A DNA stretch of 64,000 nt, taken from contig NZ_CADIKH010000001.1 of the NCBI RefSeq assembly GCF_902859855.1, positions 332,366-396,365 on the forward strand, in the 5' to 3' direction. This document shows, in pieces, positions 25,948 through 35,983 of this stretch (the first letter of the stretch is position 1; each line of letters opens with the position of its first letter). Source of the stretch: Paraburkholderia humisilvae (GTDB lineage Bacteria > Pseudomonadota > Gammaproteobacteria > Burkholderiales > Burkholderiaceae). The notes beneath the pieces were generated by a model. The model was not told where the DNA came from and did not search any database. It saw only the letters and a program-made list of their open reading frames with translations. The position numbers were made by a program, and so were the translations under genes.

Positions 25948-26502
25948 TCAGACCCGGCTGCTCTTGATCCGGTGCGCGAACTTCTGCCGGAACTTGGCGA
26001 CCTTCGGTGCAACGACAAATGAGCAGTAGCCCTGATTCGGATGCTGTGCGAAATAGTTCTGATGATAGGCTTCAGCCGGCCAGTAATTGCCGTCGAGCGG
26101 CAACACCTGCGTGACGATCTGGCCGTCGTAGAGGCCTTCCGCGCCGATCTGGCGAATCGTCTGCAAGGCGGTGTCGCGCTGCGCATCGGAGTGCGTAAAG
26201 ATCACCGACCGGTATTGCGTGCCGACGTCGTTGCCCTGCCGGTTCAACTGTGTCGGATCGTGAATCGCAAAGAAGATATCGAGAATCTCGCGATAGCTGA
26301 TCTTCGCCGGATCGAACTCGACCTTCACCACTTCCGCATGGCCGGTATTGCCGTCGCACACCTGTTCGTACGACGGATGATCGACTTGACCGCCCGCATA
26401 ACCCGACTCCACCGACGTCACACCATCGACATCCAGATACACCGCTTCGAGACACCAGAAACATCCGCCGCCGAGCGTGGCGGTTTCGACTGACTGACTC
26501 AT
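25948..26502 (-). CDS. msrA: Peptide-methionine (S)-S-oxide reductase MsrA
   Basis: This enzyme repairs methionine-S-sulfoxide in proteins. The catalytic motif GGCFWC has Cys14 as the nucleophile, with VESGYAGG and GNTGHAEVV further on and HQNYFAQHPNQGYC at the C-terminus. The 184-residue length fits the free-standing bacterial form. The ATG at 26502 has an AAAGGAG ribosome site; the frame is open 21 codons further upstream without one. Confidence 0.95.
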   Translation of the reverse strand: MSQSVETATLGGGCFWCLEAVYLDVDGVTSVESGYAGGQVDHPSYEQVCDGNTGHAEVVKVEFDPAKISYREILDIFFAIHDPTQLNRQGNDVGTQYRSVIFTHSDAQRDTALQTIRQIGAEGLYDGQIVTQVLPLDGNYWPAEAYHQNYFAQHPNQGYCSFVVAPKVAKFRQKFAHRIKSSRV

Positions 26503-26754
26503 GCTGCTCGCTCCTTTGTTCGAGTGCTGTATTGCGACTGATGCACCAACCGTTCCACGTGCCACGGTGAACCGGTTGCAGGGCTCGCGCCGCGCACGGC
26601 TTGCTCCATAACCGTGGGGTCTTGGCGGGACCGCAGCGCGATTCCGCTAAAATTGGGTCAATTCGACGAAAATCTACATGACCTTCGATTCAGTTTTTTC
26701 CTCCGTCCGCGCGGGACCGATCGCCCACAAGGCGCCGCGGGAGACCCTGAACCC

Positions 26755-27264
26755 ATGAAGCGCGCCACGCCGCCCAATTTCGACGCCGCTGCGTTTCGCC
26801 GCGCGTTAGGCGAGTTCGCCACCGGTGTCACGATCGTCACGACCCGCTCACCGTCGGGTCAACTGATCGGTATCACCGCCAGCTCGTTCAATTCCGTTTC
26901 GCTGTCGCCTCCGCTCGTGCTGTGGAGCCTGTCGACGCGCTCCGCATCGATGCCGGTGTTCCGCACGAACAGTCATTATGTCGTCAATGTGCTCGCCGCG
27001 TCGCAACTTGATCTGTGCAAACGCTTCGCGACACTAAAGGGTGACCGGTTCGAGGGCGTCTCGCACGCGGCCGGCGACAGCGGGATGCCGGTGCTCGACG
27101 GCGCGCTCGCATGGTTCGAGTGCCATAACCGCAGCCGTTACGAAGAAGGCGACCATGTGATCTTCGTCGGCGAAGTGGAACGCTGCGGCATGCGCGATGA
27201 TGCGCAACAGGTTGGGCCGCTCGTGTTCCAAAGCGGCGAATTCCATACGGTGAAGCCGCTGTAG
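26755..27264 (+). CDS. Flavin reductase domain protein (FMN-binding split barrel)
   Basis: This 169-residue protein matches NAD(P)H:flavin reductases of the HpaC/RutF type, which supply reduced flavin to partner monooxygenases. Motifs include GVTIVTTRSPSGQLIGITAS near residue 23, SLSPPLVLWSLS near 47 and a C-terminal GPLVFQSGEFH. No obvious monooxygenase partner lies beside it. The ATG at 26755 gives the usual start; the frame is open upstream to 26614 but that part looks non-coding. Confidence 0.88.
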   Translation: MKRATPPNFDAAAFRRALGEFATGVTIVTTRSPSGQLIGITASSFNSVSLSPPLVLWSLSTRSASMPVFRTNSHYVVNVLAASQLDLCKRFATLKGDRFEGVSHAAGDSGMPVLDGALAWFECHNRSRYEEGDHVIFVGEVERCGMRDDAQQVGPLVFQSGEFHTVKPL

Positions 27265-27404
27265 CAGCGAGACGCGTGAAACCTGATGCTGCAGGCGCAG
27301 TGCGCCGCATCAGCGGTTTGCGTACCTGGTCGAATGCGCATGCGCAGCGGCATACGCAACAGCGTGCCCGCGTTCAGCGAACACGATCCTGTCGACCGTT
27401 TGCG

Positions 27405-27896
27405 TTAGCCTTTCACTCCCGGCACCAGACTGACCGGCACGCCGGAGTCTTCCTTCAGTGTCTGCAGCACGATGTTAGAACGAATATCGAGCACGCCCGG
27501 CGCCTTGTACAGACGCGTCAGCACGAAATCCGAATAATGTTTGAGGTGGTGCGCCAGCACGTGCAGCAGATAGTGCGTCTCACCCGTCACGACAAATGCG
27601 CCGATCACTTCGGGCCAGTCGCGCACGGCTTCCGCGAAACGCTCGTGCCAGTTTTCCTGTTCGTTGCGCATCGACACCTGCACGAACGCTTCGAGTTCAA
27701 ACCCCAGCACTTCGCGATTCAAACACGCGCGATAGCGTTCGATGACACCCTGCTCTTCGAGCAGGCGCAACCGTCTCAGGCAAGCTGACGGCGACAGCGA
27801 GATCCGCTCCGCCAGATCGAGATTGCTGATTCGTCCTTCGTGCTGAAGCACCGTCAAGATACGGCAATCGGTGGCGTCGAGCGAGATCGCGTTCAT
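27405..27896 (-). CDS. kynR: Lrp/AsnC-type regulator of kynurenine genes (KynR)
   Basis: This 163-residue Lrp-family regulator has an N-terminal winged helix-turn-helix (LAERISLSPSACLRRLRLLEEQ, about residues 28-49, shown here in part) and a C-terminal RAM ligand-binding domain with FVQVSM and FVVTGETHYLLHV. It is divergent from kynBUA, the position of KynR in Pseudomonas and Burkholderia, where kynurenine is the inducer. The shared 106-bp gap holds an inverted repeat that may be its site. Confidence 0.9.
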   Translation of the reverse strand: MNAISLDATDCRILTVLQHEGRISNLDLAERISLSPSACLRRLRLLEEQGVIERYRACLNREVLGFELEAFVQVSMRNEQENWHERFAEAVRDWPEVIGAFVVTGETHYLLHVLAHHLKHYSDFVLTRLYKAPGVLDIRSNIVLQTLKEDSGVPVSLVPGVKG

Positions 27897-27913
27897 TTTC
27901 GGTCTCCCTTTTC

Positions 27914-27945
27914 CGTCTTGATCAAATTATGTTCCAAACAAGACG
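27914..27945. promoter_or_regulatory. Inverted repeat in the kynR-kynB gap (operator candidate)
   Basis: CGTCTTG at 27914-27920 and CAAGACG at 27939-27945 form perfect 7-bp arms 18 bases apart. Adding three outer bases keeps the match with one mismatch. The AT-rich spacer fits the wide spacing often seen for Lrp-family dimer contacts. Binding by KynR is inference from position. Confidence 0.55.
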
Positions 27946-28002
27946 AAAGAACGAGTTTTTTTCGCAACCCTATTGCGTGGCAACCGGCCTATTATCGATG
28001 TC

Positions 28003-28662
28003 ATGGACACGACAGCCAACACGCAGCGTCAAAACAGCGAGCTGTGGGACATCACGCCGGCCGTCGACGCGGCCACGCCGGTGTGGCCCGGCGATACGCC
28101 GGTCGGGATCGAACGGGTCTGGCGCATCGAGGCGGGCTCGCCGGTCAACGTCGCGCGGCTGACGCTTTCGCCGCACACCGGCGCGCATACCGACGCACCG
28201 CTTCATTACGACCCCAACGGAGCGGCCATCGGCGCCGTTGCGCTGGACGCATACCTCGGTCGATGCCGTGTGATTCATTGCATCGGCGCGGCGCCGCGGG
28301 TGAGGCCCGAGCAGGTAAGCGCGGCGCTCGCGGACATCCCGCCGCGCGTGCTGCTGCGCACTTATGCGCGCGCGCCGCTTGGCGCCTGGGATAGCGCGTT
28401 CTGCGCGGTTGCGCCGGCGACTATCGACCTGCTGGCCGCACACGGCGTGAAGCTGATCGGCATCGACACGCCGTCGCTCGATCCGCAGGACTCTAAAACG
28501 ATGGATGCGCACCACCGCGTGCGCGCGCACCGGATGGCGATCCTCGAAGGCATCGTGCTTGACGAAGTCGCCGCCGGCGACTACGAGCTGATTGCGTTGC
28601 CGCTCAAATTCACGACGCTCGATGCGAGCCCCGTGCGAGCCGTGTTACGCGCGCTGAAATAA
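28003..28662 (+). CDS. kynB: Arylformamidase / kynurenine formamidase (KynB)
   Basis: This metal-dependent cyclase-fold hydrolase converts N-formylkynurenine to kynurenine. The metal motif [11 protein letters not shown] is near residue 56, followed by RCRVIHCIG and [14 protein letters not shown] near 150. The 219-residue length is typical. No clear Shine-Dalgarno sequence precedes ATG 28003, and a TATTAT at 27990-27995 is so close that the transcript could be nearly leaderless. It is the first gene of kynBUA. Confidence 0.94.
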   Translation: MDTTANTQRQNSELWDITPAVDAATPVWPGDTPVGIERVWRIEAGSPVNVARLTLSPHTGAHTDAPLHYDPNGAAIGAVALDAYLGRCRVIHCIGAAPRVRPEQVSAALADIPPRVLLRTYARAPLGAWDSAFCAVAPATIDLLAAHGVKLIGIDTPSLDPQDSKTMDAHHRVRAHRMAILEGIVLDEVAAGDYELIALPLKFTTLDASPVRAVLRALK

Positions 28663-28721
28663 GCATCCGATCCGACGCCGCATGACGGACCCACCGATTG
28701 CGCTTGACTGGAGCTGACTGC

Positions 28722-29978
28722 ATGACGATGAATACCCGAGACGAAGCCCTGGCCCGCGACGCCGCCGATCCACTCGCGCCTTTGCGCGCGCAGTTCGCGC
28801 TGTCGCCCGACACCATCTATCTCGACGGCAACTCGCTCGGCGTGCCGCCTGCGGCGGCCGCGCAACGCGCGCAGGTCGTGATCGCCGCCGAATGGGGCGA
28901 AGGCCTGATTCGCAGCTGGAACACGGCTGGCTGGTTTGCGCTGGCGAAGCGTCTCGGCAACAAGCTTGCGCCGCTGATCGGCGCCGCGCACAACGAACTC
29001 GTGGTCACCGATTCGATTTCAGTGAATCTGTTCAAGGTGCTGTCCGCCGCGTTGCGGCTGCAGCAGCGGCGCGATCCGAAACGGCGCGTGATCGTCGCGG
29101 AGCGCGGCGATTTTCCGAACGATCTGTACATTGCGCAGGGTCTCGTCGCGCAATCGAACGGCGCGTATGAACTGCGCCTGATCGACGACCCAGCGGAATT
29201 ATCGGCGGCGCTGCAGCCGGACACCGCGGTCGCGATGATCACACACGTGAACTACCGTAGTGGCTATATGCACGACATGGCGGCGCTCACGCAGCTGATT
29301 CATCAGAAAGGCGCGCTTGCGATATGGGGCCTCGCCCACTCGGCCGGCGCGGTGCCGGTCGATCTGAACGGCGTCGGTGCGGACGGCGCGGTAGGTTGCA
29401 CGTACAAGTATCTGAACGGTGGCCCGGGTGCGCCCGCATTCGTTTGGGTTCCGCATCGGCACCAGGGCGCATTCGAGCAGCCGCTCTCCGGCTGGTGGGG
29501 GCATCGCGCGCCGCTCGCGATGAGCCCGCTATTCGAGCCCGACGACGGCATTGGCCGCTTCCTGTGCGGAACGCAGCCGATCGTATCGATGGCGCTCGTC
29601 GAATGCGGGCTCGACGTGTTCCTGCAAACCGATATGCGCGCGATTCGCGACAAATCGCTCGCGTTGACCGATCTCTTTATCGAACTCGTCGAAGCACGCT
29701 GCGACGAGTTTCCATTGCGCGTCGTCACACCGCGCGAACATGCGCAGCGCGGCTCGCAGGTGAGCGTCGCGCACCCGCACGGCTACGAAGTGATGCAGGC
29801 CTTGATCGCGCGCGGCGTGATCGGCGACTACCGCGAACCGCAGGTGATGCGCTTCGGCTTCACGCCGCTGTATACGCGGCATGTGGACGTGTGGGATGCG
29901 GTCGAAACGCTGCACGACGTGCTGGTCAAGGAAACCTGGCGGGCGCCGGAATTCGCGATCCGCGCCAGCGTGACCTGA
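28722..29978 (+). CDS. kynU: Kynureninase (KynU)
   Basis: This pyridoxal-phosphate enzyme splits kynurenine into anthranilate and alanine. Motifs are [12 protein letters not shown] near residue 28, the PLP lysine segment [11 protein letters not shown] near 227, and GWWGHRAP. The 418 residues match the family. It starts 59 bp after kynB and ends 16 bp before kynA, so it is the middle gene of the operon. An ATG two codons downstream is an equal alternative. Confidence 0.95.
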   Translation: MTMNTRDEALARDAADPLAPLRAQFALSPDTIYLDGNSLGVPPAAAAQRAQVVIAAEWGEGLIRSWNTAGWFALAKRLGNKLAPLIGAAHNELVVTDSISVNLFKVLSAALRLQQRRDPKRRVIVAERGDFPNDLYIAQGLVAQSNGAYELRLIDDPAELSAALQPDTAVAMITHVNYRSGYMHDMAALTQLIHQKGALAIWGLAHSAGAVPVDLNGVGADGAVGCTYKYLNGGPGAPAFVWVPHRHQGAFEQPLSGWWGHRAPLAMSPLFEPDDGIGRFLCGTQPIVSMALVECGLDVFLQTDMRAIRDKSLALTDLFIELVEARCDEFPLRVVTPREHAQRGSQVSVAHPHGYEVMQALIARGVIGDYREPQVMRFGFTPLYTRHVDVWDAVETLHDVLVKETWRAPEFAIRASVT

Positions 29979-29994
29979 TCGGGCCGAGGAGCGC

Positions 29995-30978
29995 ATGATG
30001 ACCACCGACCCGATGAAACTGCCGGACGATCAGCAGCCGCATAGCGCGAGCGCCAGCCATGGCAGCGCTCAGGTGTCGCACACTGCGCACGCGCCTCATA
30101 TGGCCACCGGCGACGGCAGCACCGACAGCAACGGCGCGCAAGACAATCGCGACCAGAGTAGCGGCTGGCACAACGCGAAGCTCGATATGTCGAAGTCGAT
30201 GAGCTATGCCGACTATCTGTCGCTCGATACCTTGTTGTCCGCGCAGCATCCGTTATCGCCCGATCACAACGAGATGCTGTTCATCATTCAGCATCAGACG
30301 AGCGAGCTTTGGCTGAAGCTCGCGCTCTACGAACTGCGCGGCGCGCTCGCCGCCGTGCATCGCGATGAACTACCGCGCGCGTTCAAGATGCTTGCGCGCG
30401 TATCGAGAATCTTCGAGCAACTCGTGCAGGCGTGGGACGTGCTCGCAACACTGACGCCGTCCGAATACACGTCGATGCGGCCCTACCTCGGCAGTTCGTC
30501 GGGATTTCAGTCGTATCAGTACCGCGAACTCGAATTCCTGCTCGGCAACAAGCATGAGGAGACGCTCAAGCCGCATGCGCATCGTCCCGAGGTGGTGGAC
30601 GACGTTCGTCGGTTACTCGAAGCGCCTTCGTTCTACGACGAGGTGGTGCGGCTGCTTGCGCGGCGCGGCTTCGCGATCGCTGCAGAGCGGCTCGAGCGCG
30701 ACTGGACAAAGCCGACCGAATACGACGCGAGCGTCGAAGCCGCGTGGCTCGAGGTTTATCGCAATCCGTCGCGGCATTGGGAACTTTACGAAATGGCCGA
30801 AGAACTGGTCGACCTCGAAGACGAGTTCCGTCAATGGCGTTTCCGGCATGTGACGACCGTCGAGCGGATCATCGGCTTTAAACAGGGCACCGGCGGCACG
30901 GCGGGGGTGACCTATCTGCGCAAAATGCTCGACGTCGTGCTGTTTCCGGAGCTGTGGCACGTGCGCACGGTGCTGTAA
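29995..30978 (+). CDS. kynA: Tryptophan 2,3-dioxygenase (KynA)
   Basis: This heme dioxygenase opens the tryptophan ring to N-formylkynurenine, the first step of the pathway. The substrate-site sequence [18 protein letters not shown] is near residue 96 and the C-terminal [11 protein letters not shown] near 299 is the conserved loop. The first 60 residues are a Ser/His/Gln-rich extension absent from the shortest homologues. GAGGAG before the double ATG at 29995/29998 is a strong ribosome site. With kynB and kynU it takes tryptophan to anthranilate. Confidence 0.95.
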   Translation: MMTTDPMKLPDDQQPHSASASHGSAQVSHTAHAPHMATGDGSTDSNGAQDNRDQSSGWHNAKLDMSKSMSYADYLSLDTLLSAQHPLSPDHNEMLFIIQHQTSELWLKLALYELRGALAAVHRDELPRAFKMLARVSRIFEQLVQAWDVLATLTPSEYTSMRPYLGSSSGFQSYQYRELEFLLGNKHEETLKPHAHRPEVVDDVRRLLEAPSFYDEVVRLLARRGFAIAAERLERDWTKPTEYDASVEAAWLEVYRNPSRHWELYEMAEELVDLEDEFRQWRFRHVTTVERIIGFKQGTGGTAGVTYLRKMLDVVLFPELWHVRTVL

Positions 30979-31205
30979 CCCCCTACTCGCTGCGATTCGG
31001 CGCGACTCGTCCCGCCCCACCCGCCCCGCCCGCTTAATGCCGCACTGCCGCACGAAAACCTCGTCGTGCCGCCTTGACTTTCGCCGCGGCGAATACGATC
31101 ATAAGTTCACGAACTGAGCAAATGCTCCACGCAGTGATATGCGTGTGATGGACGTGCGTCGCGCGCAGCAGCGGCCACGCGCCAAGAACACTCTGGAGAC
31201 ACACC

Positions 31206-32615
31206 ATGAACAGCGACCCGCGCGGCAGCGGCGCGAATGCGCATGTGATCGTGCACATCGGCGCAGGCTCGTTCCATCGCGCGCACCAGGCGTGGTATCT
31301 GCACCGGCTCGACCAGGCGCGTGTCGAAGGCGAGCCCCACTGGTCGCTCACGGTCGGCAACATCCGCAGCGACATGAACGCGGTGATGGACGCACTGGCC
31401 GCGCAAAACGGCGTCTACACGCTCGAAACGGTCACGCCGCAAGGCGAGCGCGCGTATGAAACGATCCGTTCGATCACGCGCGTCATACCGTGGTCGGCAG
31501 ACTTGCAAGGGCTGATTGACGCCGGCGCGGACCCCGCGTGCAAGATCATCGCGTTCACGGTCACCGAAGGCGGCTACTACCTCGACGAACACGACCGGCT
31601 CGACACCGGCAACCCCGATCTGGTGGCCGACCTGAACGGCGCGCACACGACCATCTATGGCGCGCTCGCCGCCATTCTCGAAGCACGGATGCAGCGCAAC
31701 GCCGGTCCGGTCACGCTACAGACCTGTGACAACCTGCGCAGCAACGGCCACCGTTTCCACGCGGGGATGACCGCGTTTCTCGACAAGCGCGGCGCCACCG
31801 CGCTGCGCGCGTGGTTCAACGCGAACACTGCTTGCCCGAACTCGATGGTCGACCGCATCACGCCGCGCCCGACGCCGGATGTGCGCGACCGCGTACGCGC
31901 GGCAACCGGCCTCGATGACGCCTGTCCGGTGATGGGCGAAGCGTTTATCCAGTGGGTGATCGAAGACCACTTCCGCGCGGGGCGGCCCGCGTGGGAAAAA
32001 GTCGGCGCCGAACTCGTCGAGTCGGTGATGCCATACGAAGAGGCGAAGATTCGCGTGCTGAACGCGACGCACAGCTGTATCGCATGGGCCGGCACGCTGA
32101 TTGGATTGCGCTACATTCACGAAGGCACGATCGACCCGGATATCCAGCGGTTCGCGTACGACTATGTGACGCAAGACGTGATTCCGTGTCTGACGCCGAG
32201 TCCGATCGACCTCGGCCGCTATCGCGACGTCGTGATCGAGCGCTTCAGCAACCCGTTCATCCAGGACACGAATCAGCGCGTCGCCGCCGACGGCTTTTCG
32301 AAGATTCCCGGTTTTATTGCGCCGACGCTGTCTGAAACCTTTGCGCGCAGTAAGGAACCGTCGGCGACCGCGATGCTGCCCGCGCTGTTCTTTCGCTTTC
32401 TCGACCGCTGGCAGCAAGGCCAGTTGCCGTACACGTACCAGGACGGCGTCATGGATGAAAAGATCGCGTGCGGCTTCTTCGCGGCGGCGGACCCGGTAAA
32501 AGCCTATTGCGCGGACCGCCTGCTGTGGGGAAGCATGGCGCAGACGCCGCAACTCGAGAATGCGGTTCGAGCGGCACTGGCGCGCGTCGACGCGTGGCTC
32601 GACAAGCGCGTTTGA
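31206..32615 (+). CDS. dalD: D-arabinitol 4-dehydrogenase (mannitol dehydrogenase family)
   Basis: This NAD-dependent long-chain polyol dehydrogenase should oxidise D-arabinitol to D-xylulose. The 469-residue protein has HIGAGSFHRAHQAWYLHRL near residue 17, the NAD-domain segment AFTVTEGGYYLDE near 116, and the active-site KIRVLNATHSCIAWAGTLIG-type sequence near 280, with the catalytic lysine. It closely resembles Klebsiella DalD along its length. The next gene, a xylulokinase 203 bp downstream, would take the product on. GGAG 10 bases before the ATG supports the start. Confidence 0.92.
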   Translation: MNSDPRGSGANAHVIVHIGAGSFHRAHQAWYLHRLDQARVEGEPHWSLTVGNIRSDMNAVMDALAAQNGVYTLETVTPQGERAYETIRSITRVIPWSADLQGLIDAGADPACKIIAFTVTEGGYYLDEHDRLDTGNPDLVADLNGAHTTIYGALAAILEARMQRNAGPVTLQTCDNLRSNGHRFHAGMTAFLDKRGATALRAWFNANTACPNSMVDRITPRPTPDVRDRVRAATGLDDACPVMGEAFIQWVIEDHFRAGRPAWEKVGAELVESVMPYEEAKIRVLNATHSCIAWAGTLIGLRYIHEGTIDPDIQRFAYDYVTQDVIPCLTPSPIDLGRYRDVVIERFSNPFIQDTNQRVAADGFSKIPGFIAPTLSETFARSKEPSATAMLPALFFRFLDRWQQGQLPYTYQDGVMDEKIACGFFAAADPVKAYCADRLLWGSMAQTPQLENAVRAALARVDAWLDKRV

Positions 32616-32818
32616 AGCGCGCGGTTGAACCGATGGGTTCCGCTCTCCCGGCACCGCATGCGTAACAACGCGATAACCGCCGCGGGTAGCAAGCCCACAT
32701 AGTGATCGCTGTAACGATCGAATACGCCGCATGCATGCGCGCCAGGTCTTACGCCCATGGCATCGCGCGTCACATGCGGCTAAAGTAGCGCATCTTTACC
32801 GACGAAGGTATCGCGCCC

Positions 32819-34306
32819 ATGTATCTCGGCATTGATCTTGGCACGTCTGAAGTGAAAGTCCTGCTGCTCGCGTCCGACGGACGCGTGATCGGCACCGCGG
32901 GAACACCGTTTACGGTGTCGCGTCCGCATCCGCGCTGGTCGGAACAGAACCCGATCGACTGGTGGGAAGGCACGCGCGCCGCGCTATTCGCGTTGCGCGA
33001 ACAGCACCCCGATGAATTCGCGCAAATTCGCGGCATCGGCCTGTCCGGCCAGATGCACGGCGCGGTGCTGCTCGATGCGCAAGACCGCGTATTGCGTCCG
33101 GCGATTCTGTGGAACGACATGCGCAGCGTCGAAGAATGCGCGGAACTCACCGCGCGCGCGCCGGAGTTGCATCGCGTGGCCGGCAATCTCGCGATGCCCG
33201 GCTTCACCGCGCCGAAACTGCTGTGGGTTGCGCGACACGAGCCCGAGATTTTCAAACAGACCGCGTGCGTGCTACTGCCGAAGGACTACTTGCGTCTGCA
33301 ACTGACGGGCGGCAAGGTATCCGATCCATCGGATGCGGCGGGCACGTTGTGGCTCGATGTCGCAAAGCGCGACTGGTCCGATTCACTGCTCGCCGCGTGC
33401 AATCTGACGCGCGCGCATATGCCCGGTCTCGCGGAAGGCAGTGCGCCATCGGGCATGCTCAAGCCTGAGCTCGCGCGCGAATTCGGTCTGCGCGAACCGG
33501 TCGTGGTCGCGGCCGGTGGCGGCGACAATGCAACGAGCGCCATCGGCATCGGTGCAACGCAACCGGGCGATGGCTTCGTGTCGCTCGGCACATCGGGCGT
33601 GTTGTGCGTGATCGGCGACAGCTTCCGGCCGAACCCCGAGTCCGCGGTGCATGCGTTCTGCCATGCGATTCCTGACCGCTGGCATCAGATGAGCGTCGTG
33701 CTGTCGGCGGCCAGTTGCTTGCGGTGGGTATGCAAGCTGACCGGCACCCACGAAACGACGCTCCTGCCTGAAATCGAGGCACTGCCTGAAAGCGCGCTGA
33801 CACATGCGCCGATCTTCCTGCCGTATCTGTCCGGCGAACGCACGCCGCATAACGACCCGTACGCGCAAGGCGTGTTCTTCGGCATGACGCATGCGACCGA
33901 CCGCGCGCTGCTCGGCTACGCGGTGCTCGAAGGCGTGACGCTCGCGTTGACCGACGGCCTCGATGCGCTGAAAGCGGCCGGCACCGAAGTGAACGCGTTG
34001 TCGCTGCTCGGCGGCGGTGCGCGCAGCAACTACTGGGGGCAACTGCTCGCCGACGCGCTCGATACGAGCACGCGCAAGCACGGCGGCGGCGAAACCGGTG
34101 CCGCGCTCGGCGCCGCGCGCCTCGGCTGGCTCGCGGCCGGCGGCGATCCCGCGCACGTGCTGACCAAGCCGCCGGTCGAAATCGAGTTCACGCCGAATCC
34201 GCGGCGTCATGCGGTGCTGCGCAGGCGGCTCGAGCATTACCGCACGCTGTATCGGCAATTGAAGCCGCTGTTCGCGGCCACCGCGTCAGGCGACTCGCCG
34301 GCATAG
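32819..34306 (+). CDS. xylB: Xylulokinase
   Basis: This FGGY-family kinase phosphorylates D-xylulose to D-xylulose 5-phosphate. The ATP-site start YLGIDLGTSEVKVLLL, the substrate-binding SGQMHGAVLLD near residue 77, PAILWNDMRS near 98 and the C-terminal LLGGGARSNYWGQLLAD near 398 are all present. The 495 residues fit. With dalD upstream and a SorC-type regulator 54 bp downstream it forms a D-arabinitol catabolic unit. A second xylulokinase lies at 59.7-61.1 kb. Confidence 0.94.
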   Translation: MYLGIDLGTSEVKVLLLASDGRVIGTAGTPFTVSRPHPRWSEQNPIDWWEGTRAALFALREQHPDEFAQIRGIGLSGQMHGAVLLDAQDRVLRPAILWNDMRSVEECAELTARAPELHRVAGNLAMPGFTAPKLLWVARHEPEIFKQTACVLLPKDYLRLQLTGGKVSDPSDAAGTLWLDVAKRDWSDSLLAACNLTRAHMPGLAEGSAPSGMLKPELAREFGLREPVVVAAGGGDNATSAIGIGATQPGDGFVSLGTSGVLCVIGDSFRPNPESAVHAFCHAIPDRWHQMSVVLSAASCLRWVCKLTGTHETTLLPEIEALPESALTHAPIFLPYLSGERTPHNDPYAQGVFFGMTHATDRALLGYAVLEGVTLALTDGLDALKAAGTEVNALSLLGGGARSNYWGQLLADALDTSTRKHGGGETGAALGAARLGWLAAGGDPAHVLTKPPVEIEFTPNPRRHAVLRRRLEHYRTLYRQLKPLFAATASGDSPA

Positions 34307-34360
34307 CGGGCGCACATCGCCGAACAGGTCGAAAGGTCCAAGCCAACGCATCCATTCACC

Positions 34361-35341
34361 GTGCCCAAGTCCAGCGAAAAACTCGATCTCGCGACGCGTG
34401 CCGCCTGGCTGTATTACGTAGCGGGCAATACGCAGAACGAAATCGCCGAAAAGTTGCAGGTGTCGCGGCCCGTCGCGCAGCGGCTGGTTGCGTTCGCGGT
34501 CGAAAAAAACCTGATTCGCGTGCGGGTCGACCATCAGCTGGCCGAGTGTCTGGCGCTCGCCGATGAACTGTCGAAACGGTATGGGCTGACGATGTGCGAG
34601 GTCGTGCCGGTCGACAACGATACGCAGGAAGAAATCGACCGCAAGCTCGCGGTGGCCGGCGCGCAGGTCATGGAGCGCTATCTGGGTGAAGAGAAACCGA
34701 TGATCGTCGCGGTCAGCAGCGGACGCACGCTCAAAGCGGTGGTCGACCAGGTCGCGCAACTCGATCGGCCGCAGCATCGGCTGGTGTCGATGGTGGGCGC
34801 GATCGCGCACGATGGCTCGTCGAATCGTTATGACGTCGCGCTGCATATCTCCGAGAAGACGGGCGGCAAGCATTTTCTGTTGCCCGCGCCGTTGATCGCC
34901 GATAGCGAGGCCGAACGCGCGCAGTGGTGCAATCACCGGCTCTATCGAATCGTCGAATCGCTATCCGGCGACGCGGATGTCGCGTTTATCGGCATCGGCA
35001 ATATCGGGCTGGGTTGCCCGCTGCATGAGGACGGCTTCATCACCTCCGACGAAGTGGCGGAATTGATGGAACTGGGCGCGGTCGCGGAACTGCATGGTTT
35101 GCCGATTTCGGCCGACGGCGCGCGCATCGAGTCGCCCACCGAACGGCGGGTGACCAGCATCCGGCCCGTTTCGCCGCCGAAGCGGCCGACCATCGGCTTT
35201 GCATGCGGTGAGCGAAAGCGCACCGCGGTAATTGCCGCGCTAAAAGGCGGATGGCTATCGGGACTCGTCACCGATGAACTGTGCGCGCGCGAGGCGCTCG
35301 AAGAAGCGGCCGATGCCGCGTTGAAAGAGCCCGCGCGCTGA
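34361..35341 (+). CDS. SorC/DeoR-type sugar-binding transcriptional regulator
   Basis: This 326-residue regulator has an N-terminal helix-turn-helix (NTQNEIAEKLQVSRPVAQRL, residues about 23-42) and a large C-terminal sugar-phosphate-binding domain with VAVSSGRTLKAVVDQV near 118 and FIGIGNIG near 209. SorC members are induced by a phosphorylated sugar, here plausibly xylulose 5-phosphate or a related pentose. It starts with GTG. Location after dalD-xylB suggests it controls that unit, similar in role to DalR of Klebsiella. Confidence 0.87.
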   Translation: MPKSSEKLDLATRAAWLYYVAGNTQNEIAEKLQVSRPVAQRLVAFAVEKNLIRVRVDHQLAECLALADELSKRYGLTMCEVVPVDNDTQEEIDRKLAVAGAQVMERYLGEEKPMIVAVSSGRTLKAVVDQVAQLDRPQHRLVSMVGAIAHDGSSNRYDVALHISEKTGGKHFLLPAPLIADSEAERAQWCNHRLYRIVESLSGDADVAFIGIGNIGLGCPLHEDGFITSDEVAELMELGAVAELHGLPISADGARIESPTERRVTSIRPVSPPKRPTIGFACGERKRTAVIAALKGGWLSGLVTDELCAREALEEAADAALKEPAR

Positions 35342-35585
35342 CGCTCGAAGAACGGATGCCGGTTTTCCGTGTGATCGACGAAGTGAATATACGCATCGAT
35401 GATTCTCGGCGGGATAGTCATAGGGCAGCCTCGACGCATGGCGCTGTTGGCACAGCGCAACGCAGAGCATAGGCGCTGATGGCCGCGTACCCAAGGCAAC
35501 CACCCACACTATTCGCCGCGGTATTCAGCACGGTACGCGCCGCTACTCGGACGGTGTCGCACCGTGGACGTGAGACAGCACCGGT

Positions 35586-35834
35586 TCAACTCGCCTTCGT
35601 TCTCGCCCCCGACGCGATCGCCTGCAACGCGACACTGCGCGCGCTCTCGATCGCCGCGGCCTCGCTCGCATACAGCGTGTCGCTCTCCACGCGTTGATAC
35701 GGCAGGATCTCGGCGTCTTCGGCGCTCGGCGCCGTCACGCTACGCACCGCCGCATAGGCGGTCCAGCCGCCGTTCTGAATCGACTGCATCGCCGACAGCA
35801 CCAGTTGATATCGTCCGAGCGTTTCGATGTGCAT
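35586..35834 (-). CDS. Small hypothetical protein, 82 residues
   Basis: I do not recognise this protein. It is soluble, with no signal or membrane segment, and is rich in Ala and Ser. It has a QNGGWTAYAAVR patch near residue 20 and a C-terminal helix rich in alanine. GGAG six bases before the ATG at 35834 decides for that start over one two codons upstream, which would have no spacing. The base use looks like the neighbours, so it is likely a real gene. It is convergent with the SorC regulator; the 244-bp gap between them holds nothing I can support. Confidence 0.6.
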   Translation of the reverse strand: MHIETLGRYQLVLSAMQSIQNGGWTAYAAVRSVTAPSAEDAEILPYQRVESDTLYASEAAAIESARSVALQAIASGARTKAS

Positions 35835-35983
35835 GATCATCTCCAGTCAAAGAAGCGTATTGCCGATGTTGCGCCGCGTGTCGCAGTCGGCCTGCGCGAC
35901 GCCAGTAACGGAACGGTGCGCCGCCCGAGCCTGCCATTGCGCACCACCGTGCAAGCCTCGGCGCAATCATCGATGAAGACCGC

